A stretch of 64,000 bases of DNA. It comes from Streptomyces sp. CB02261 (lineage in GTDB: Bacteria; Actinomycetota; Actinomycetes; Streptomycetales; Streptomycetaceae). Below the pieces are notes generated by a model that did no database searches, had not been told where the DNA came from, and saw only the letters and a list, made by a program, of their open reading frames with translations. The stretch lies in the NCBI RefSeq assembly GCF_001905665.1, contig NZ_LIVX01000002.1:445420-509419 (forward strand), in the 5' to 3' direction. The position numbers and the translations under genes are program-made. Each line of letters starts with the position of its first letter. The stretch's first letter is position 1. Of this stretch, positions 61,776 through 64,000 are shown in pieces.

Positions 61776-62381
61776 ATGACTGCTGATCCGCGCCGTGTCG
61801 TGCTCGCCTCCGCCTCCCCCGCCCGCCTGGGACTGCTCCGTCAGGCCGGCCTCTCCCCCGAGGTGATCGTGAGCGGGGTCGACGAGGACAAGGTGCACGC
61901 CCCGACCCCGGCGGAGCTCGCGCTCACCCTCGCGGAGGCGAAGGCCGCCCATGTGGCCGCGCGGCCCGAGGCGTTCGGCGCCCTGGTCATCGGCTGCGAC
62001 TCCGTCCTGGAACTCGACAAGCAGGCCCTCGGCAAGCCCGCCGACGCCGAGGAGGCCACGGCCCGCTGGAAGGCGATGCGGGGCCGGGTCGGCATCCTCC
62101 AGACCGGTCACTGCGTGTACGACACGACCGCCAAGCGCTTCGAGTCGGCGACGGCCTCCACCGTGGTCCGCTTCGGCGAGCCGACGGACGAGGAGATCGC
62201 CGCGTACGTGGCGAGCGGTGAACCGCTGCACGTGGCGGGCGCGTTCACCCTGGATGGGCGCTCGGCGCCGTTCATCGACGGCATCGACGGCGACCCGGGC
62301 AATGTGATCGGCCTGTCCCTGCCGCTGCTGCGCAGGCTCCTCGCGAAGCTGGACGTACGGATCACCGACCTCTGGACCTGA
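61776..62381 (+). CDS. maf: Maf-family nucleoside triphosphate pyrophosphatase
   Basis: 201 aa. [20 protein letters not shown] (S-x-S-P-R-R-like loop), [29 protein letters not shown] and [29 protein letters not shown] are the Maf motifs. It hydrolyses non-canonical or ordinary NTPs to NMPs and is linked to septum control in other bacteria. It lies in the carboxylase region, probably on its own leaderless transcript. Confidence 0.95.
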   Translation: MTADPRRVVLASASPARLGLLRQAGLSPEVIVSGVDEDKVHAPTPAELALTLAEAKAAHVAARPEAFGALVIGCDSVLELDKQALGKPADAEEATARWKAMRGRVGILQTGHCVYDTTAKRFESATASTVVRFGEPTDEEIAAYVASGEPLHVAGAFTLDGRSAPFIDGIDGDPGNVIGLSLPLLRRLLAKLDVRITDLWT

Positions 62382-62411
62382 GGCCCCGCTCCGGACCTGA
62401 GGCCCCGTGAC

Positions 62412-62867
62412 CTACGCGGCCGCCGGGGCCCCTTCGCGGGGCTCGGCGGCCTTGTCGTGGCCCTCGCCGTACGCCACCAGGGTGAGCACGATCAGGCCGA
62501 GGACGACCACCAGGAAGGCGAACGACGGCCAGCCGAGGAGCCCCACCGCCACCGCGGCGAGGACCCCGTGCACGACCGCGCAGCCGATGAGCAGGCCCCG
62601 GCCCGCCCGTCCGGGCCGGCGGTCGCGGACGCCCGCGAGGAGGGCGACCAGGGCGCAGAGGGCGAGGGCGATCCCGGAGACGATGCCGAGCACCCAGGTG
62701 CCGGTGTACATGGCGCCGGGGTCCATGCCGTCGAGCGACATCGACTGGGCCTTGACGAACCGGGCCATCACGGCGTTGATGACGACGATCCCGGGCGCTT
62801 CGAGGAGCAGCACCGCCGCCGTCACGAGAGCTATCGGTCTGCGGGCCACCTCGGCCACCCCCTGCAT
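62412..62867 (-). CDS. Hypothetical four-helix membrane protein
   Basis: 151 aa. MQGVAEVARRPIALVTAAVLL starts the first helix; three more follow (TWVLGIVSGIALALCALVALLAG, GLLIGCAVVHGVLAAVAVGLLG, FAFLVVVLGLIVLTLVAYGEG). A loop after helix 1 has ARFVKAQSMSLDGMDPGAMY. No known domain. It is conserved near accA2 in Streptomyces as I recall. It is divergent from the carboxylase alpha-subunit gene. Confidence 0.78.
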   Translation of the reverse strand: MQGVAEVARRPIALVTAAVLLLEAPGIVVINAVMARFVKAQSMSLDGMDPGAMYTGTWVLGIVSGIALALCALVALLAGVRDRRPGRAGRGLLIGCAVVHGVLAAVAVGLLGWPSFAFLVVVLGLIVLTLVAYGEGHDKAAEPREGAPAAA

Positions 62868-63222
62868 TCGCCTGTTACCGACAGTACGATCGACTGCGCG
62901 AAGGCTACTGGCCGGTAAACCTCTGGACAAGAGTGCGGACACGGCGGGCGGCGGCGGACGGCTCGGCAAAGAATCACCGGGCCATTCGTAGGGACCCGAC
63001 AAAGAAACCCGAATGGCGACTGGCCGCATGAACAGAGACCTGCGCCACACCTCGGAGCTACTGTGCCGTAAAGGAACCCTGCGTACCGTGGTGCGACAAG
63101 GGAATTCACGACCCGAGCAGGCCCGGGGTCACGCTCCGTGTGGGCAAGTTCACCACTGGGGACGGGTCGAAAGGCCGTGTCGGCAGTCCCTAAACTCAGC
63201 TTGTTTCAAGGAGGGAGCCATC
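62868..63222. other. 355-bp divergent intergenic region upstream of accA2
   Basis: No gene is seen. It holds an 8-bp inverted repeat (GCCATTCG 62981-62988, CGAATGGC 63010-63017, 21-nt spacer), a possible -10 (TAAACT, 63191-63196) for accA2, and AAGGAGG before its start. The region 62955-63110 is lower in GC than its flanks. Confidence 0.5.
62981..63017. promoter_or_regulatory. Inverted repeat GCCATTCG-N21-CGAATGGC
   Basis: A perfect 8-bp inverted repeat between the divergent membrane-protein and biotin carboxylase genes. The long spacer would put the arms about three helical turns apart, which suits cooperative binding; the factor is unknown. Confidence 0.35.
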
Positions 63223-64000
63223 GTGCGCAAGGTGCTCATCGCCAACCGTGGCGAAATCGCTGTCCGTGTGGCCCGGGCGTGCCGGGACGCGGGTATCGGC
63301 AGCGTGGCCGTGTACGCCGAGCCGGACCGGGACGCCCTGCACGTCCGGGCGGCTGACGAGGCGTTCGCTCTGGGCGGTGACACCCCGGCGACCAGCTACC
63401 TGGACATGGCGAAGGTCCTCCAGGCGGCCAAGGACTCGGGTGCGGACGCGGTCCACCCCGGCTACGGCTTCCTGTCGGAGAACGCCGAGTTCGCGCAGGC
63501 CGTCCTGGACGCCGGCCTGACGTGGATCGGCCCGCCGCCGCAGGCCATCCGCGACCTGGGTGACAAGGTGGCGGCGCGTCACATCGCGCAGCGCGCCGGC
63601 GCCCCGCTGGTCGCGGGCACGCCGGACCCGGTCTCGGGTGCGGACGAGGTCGTGGCCTTCGCCAAGGAGCACGGTCTGCCGATCGCGATCAAGGCCGCCT
63701 TCGGTGGCGGCGGCCGTGGCCTGAAGGTCGCCCGGACGCTGGAGGAGGTCCCGGAGCTGTACGACTCCGCCGTCCGTGAGGCCGTCGCGGCCTTCGGCCG
63801 GGGCGAGTGCTTCGTCGAGCGGTACCTGGACAAGCCGCGTCACGTCGAGACGCAGTGCCTGGCCGACTCCCACGGCAACGTGGTCGTGGTCTCCACCCGT
63901 GACTGCTCGCTGCAGCGCCGGCACCAGAAGCTGGTCGAGGAGGCCCCCGCGCCGTTCCTGACCGCCGAGCAGAACGCCCAGCTGTACGCGGCGTCGAAGG
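63223..64000 (+). CDS. accA2: Acyl-CoA carboxylase alpha subunit (biotin carboxylase), N-terminal part
   Basis: Partial: 259 residues before the window ends. [36 protein letters not shown], the ATP-binding glycine loop [15 protein letters not shown] and [21 protein letters not shown] are biotin carboxylase hallmarks. The complete protein in Streptomyces also carries the biotin carrier domain and partners PccB/AccB. GTG 63223 has AAGGAGG 9 nt upstream. The symbol reflects the S. coelicolor locus near pccB from memory. Confidence 0.93.
   Translation, partial: MRKVLIANRGEIAVRVARACRDAGIGSVAVYAEPDRDALHVRAADEAFALGGDTPATSYLDMAKVLQAAKDSGADAVHPGYGFLSENAEFAQAVLDAGLTWIGPPPQAIRDLGDKVAARHIAQRAGAPLVAGTPDPVSGADEVVAFAKEHGLPIAIKAAFGGGGRGLKVARTLEEVPELYDSAVREAVAAFGRGECFVERYLDKPRHVETQCLADSHGNVVVVSTRDCSLQRRHQKLVEEAPAPFLTAEQNAQLYAASK

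Overview
The window is high-GC chromosomal DNA from a Streptomyces or very close relative. Third codon positions are almost all G/C and GTG/TTG starts are common. The window carries chaplins, a rodlin, the MelC1/MelC2 tyrosinase pair, the mycothiol enzyme Mca, a GTP-type PEP carboxykinase and an acyl-CoA carboxylase epsilon subunit. From memory, the order hutH, GGDEF protein, enoyl-CoA hydratase, cya, birA, pccB, pccE, maf, accA2 matches the S. coelicolor chromosome core; I could not run an alignment. I see no tRNA, rRNA, IS element, prophage or CRISPR array.

Layout. 1-2.4 kb: end of a telA-type operon (TelA, solute-binding/VWA protein, small membrane protein). 2.5-7.5 kb: pckG, a hemolysin-III membrane protein, and a DUF5949-VKOR-GH26-like operon. 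7.6-8.9 kb: melC1-melC2. 8.9-13.3 kb: a surface-protein cluster with two short chaplins, a sortase-type protein carrying a diverged chaplin segment and a long Pro/Gly repeat, and three small secreted proteins of unknown function.

13.6-23.3 kb: one translationally coupled operon for an exopolysaccharide (GT4, polyprenyl-phosphate sugar transferase, Wzy-like polymerase, MurJ/Wzx-like flippase, NodB deacetylase, second GT4, Wzz-like protein, CelD-type acyltransferase). It is followed by a second GH26-like secreted protein with a Pro/Glu/Lys repeat, an ATP-grasp ligase with a TTA codon, a third chaplin and an LCP-family protein. A rodlin follows at 30.6 kb. The region therefore combines a polysaccharide assembly line with hydrolases that could trim it and with aerial-hypha amyloid genes, several of which have SigBldN-like promoters. 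This is the best candidate for an undescribed system.

28.4-49 kb is mostly housekeeping: YyaL, mca, greA, a two-component system, a DrrAB transporter, threonine deaminase, MarR, a sigma-like protein, cystathionine gamma-synthase, msrA, an ABC-F protein, an alcohol dehydrogenase and a divergent XRE regulator. The ABC-F gene is preceded by a 9-codon upstream ORF. Bases from its start codon onward can pair over 13 bp with the sequence just before the ABC-F ribosome binding site, the layout of a ribosome-sensing attenuator.

49-64 kb: an L,D-transpeptidase lipoprotein, hutH, a diguanylate cyclase, enoyl-CoA hydratase, adenylate cyclase, biotin ligase, pccB-pccE, a TetR/MFS divergent pair, maf and the start of the biotin carboxylase subunit. 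Two second-messenger enzymes (c-di-GMP and cAMP) and the three components of a propionyl-CoA carboxylase (PccB, PccE, biotinylated alpha subunit) plus its biotin ligase lie within about 11 kb.
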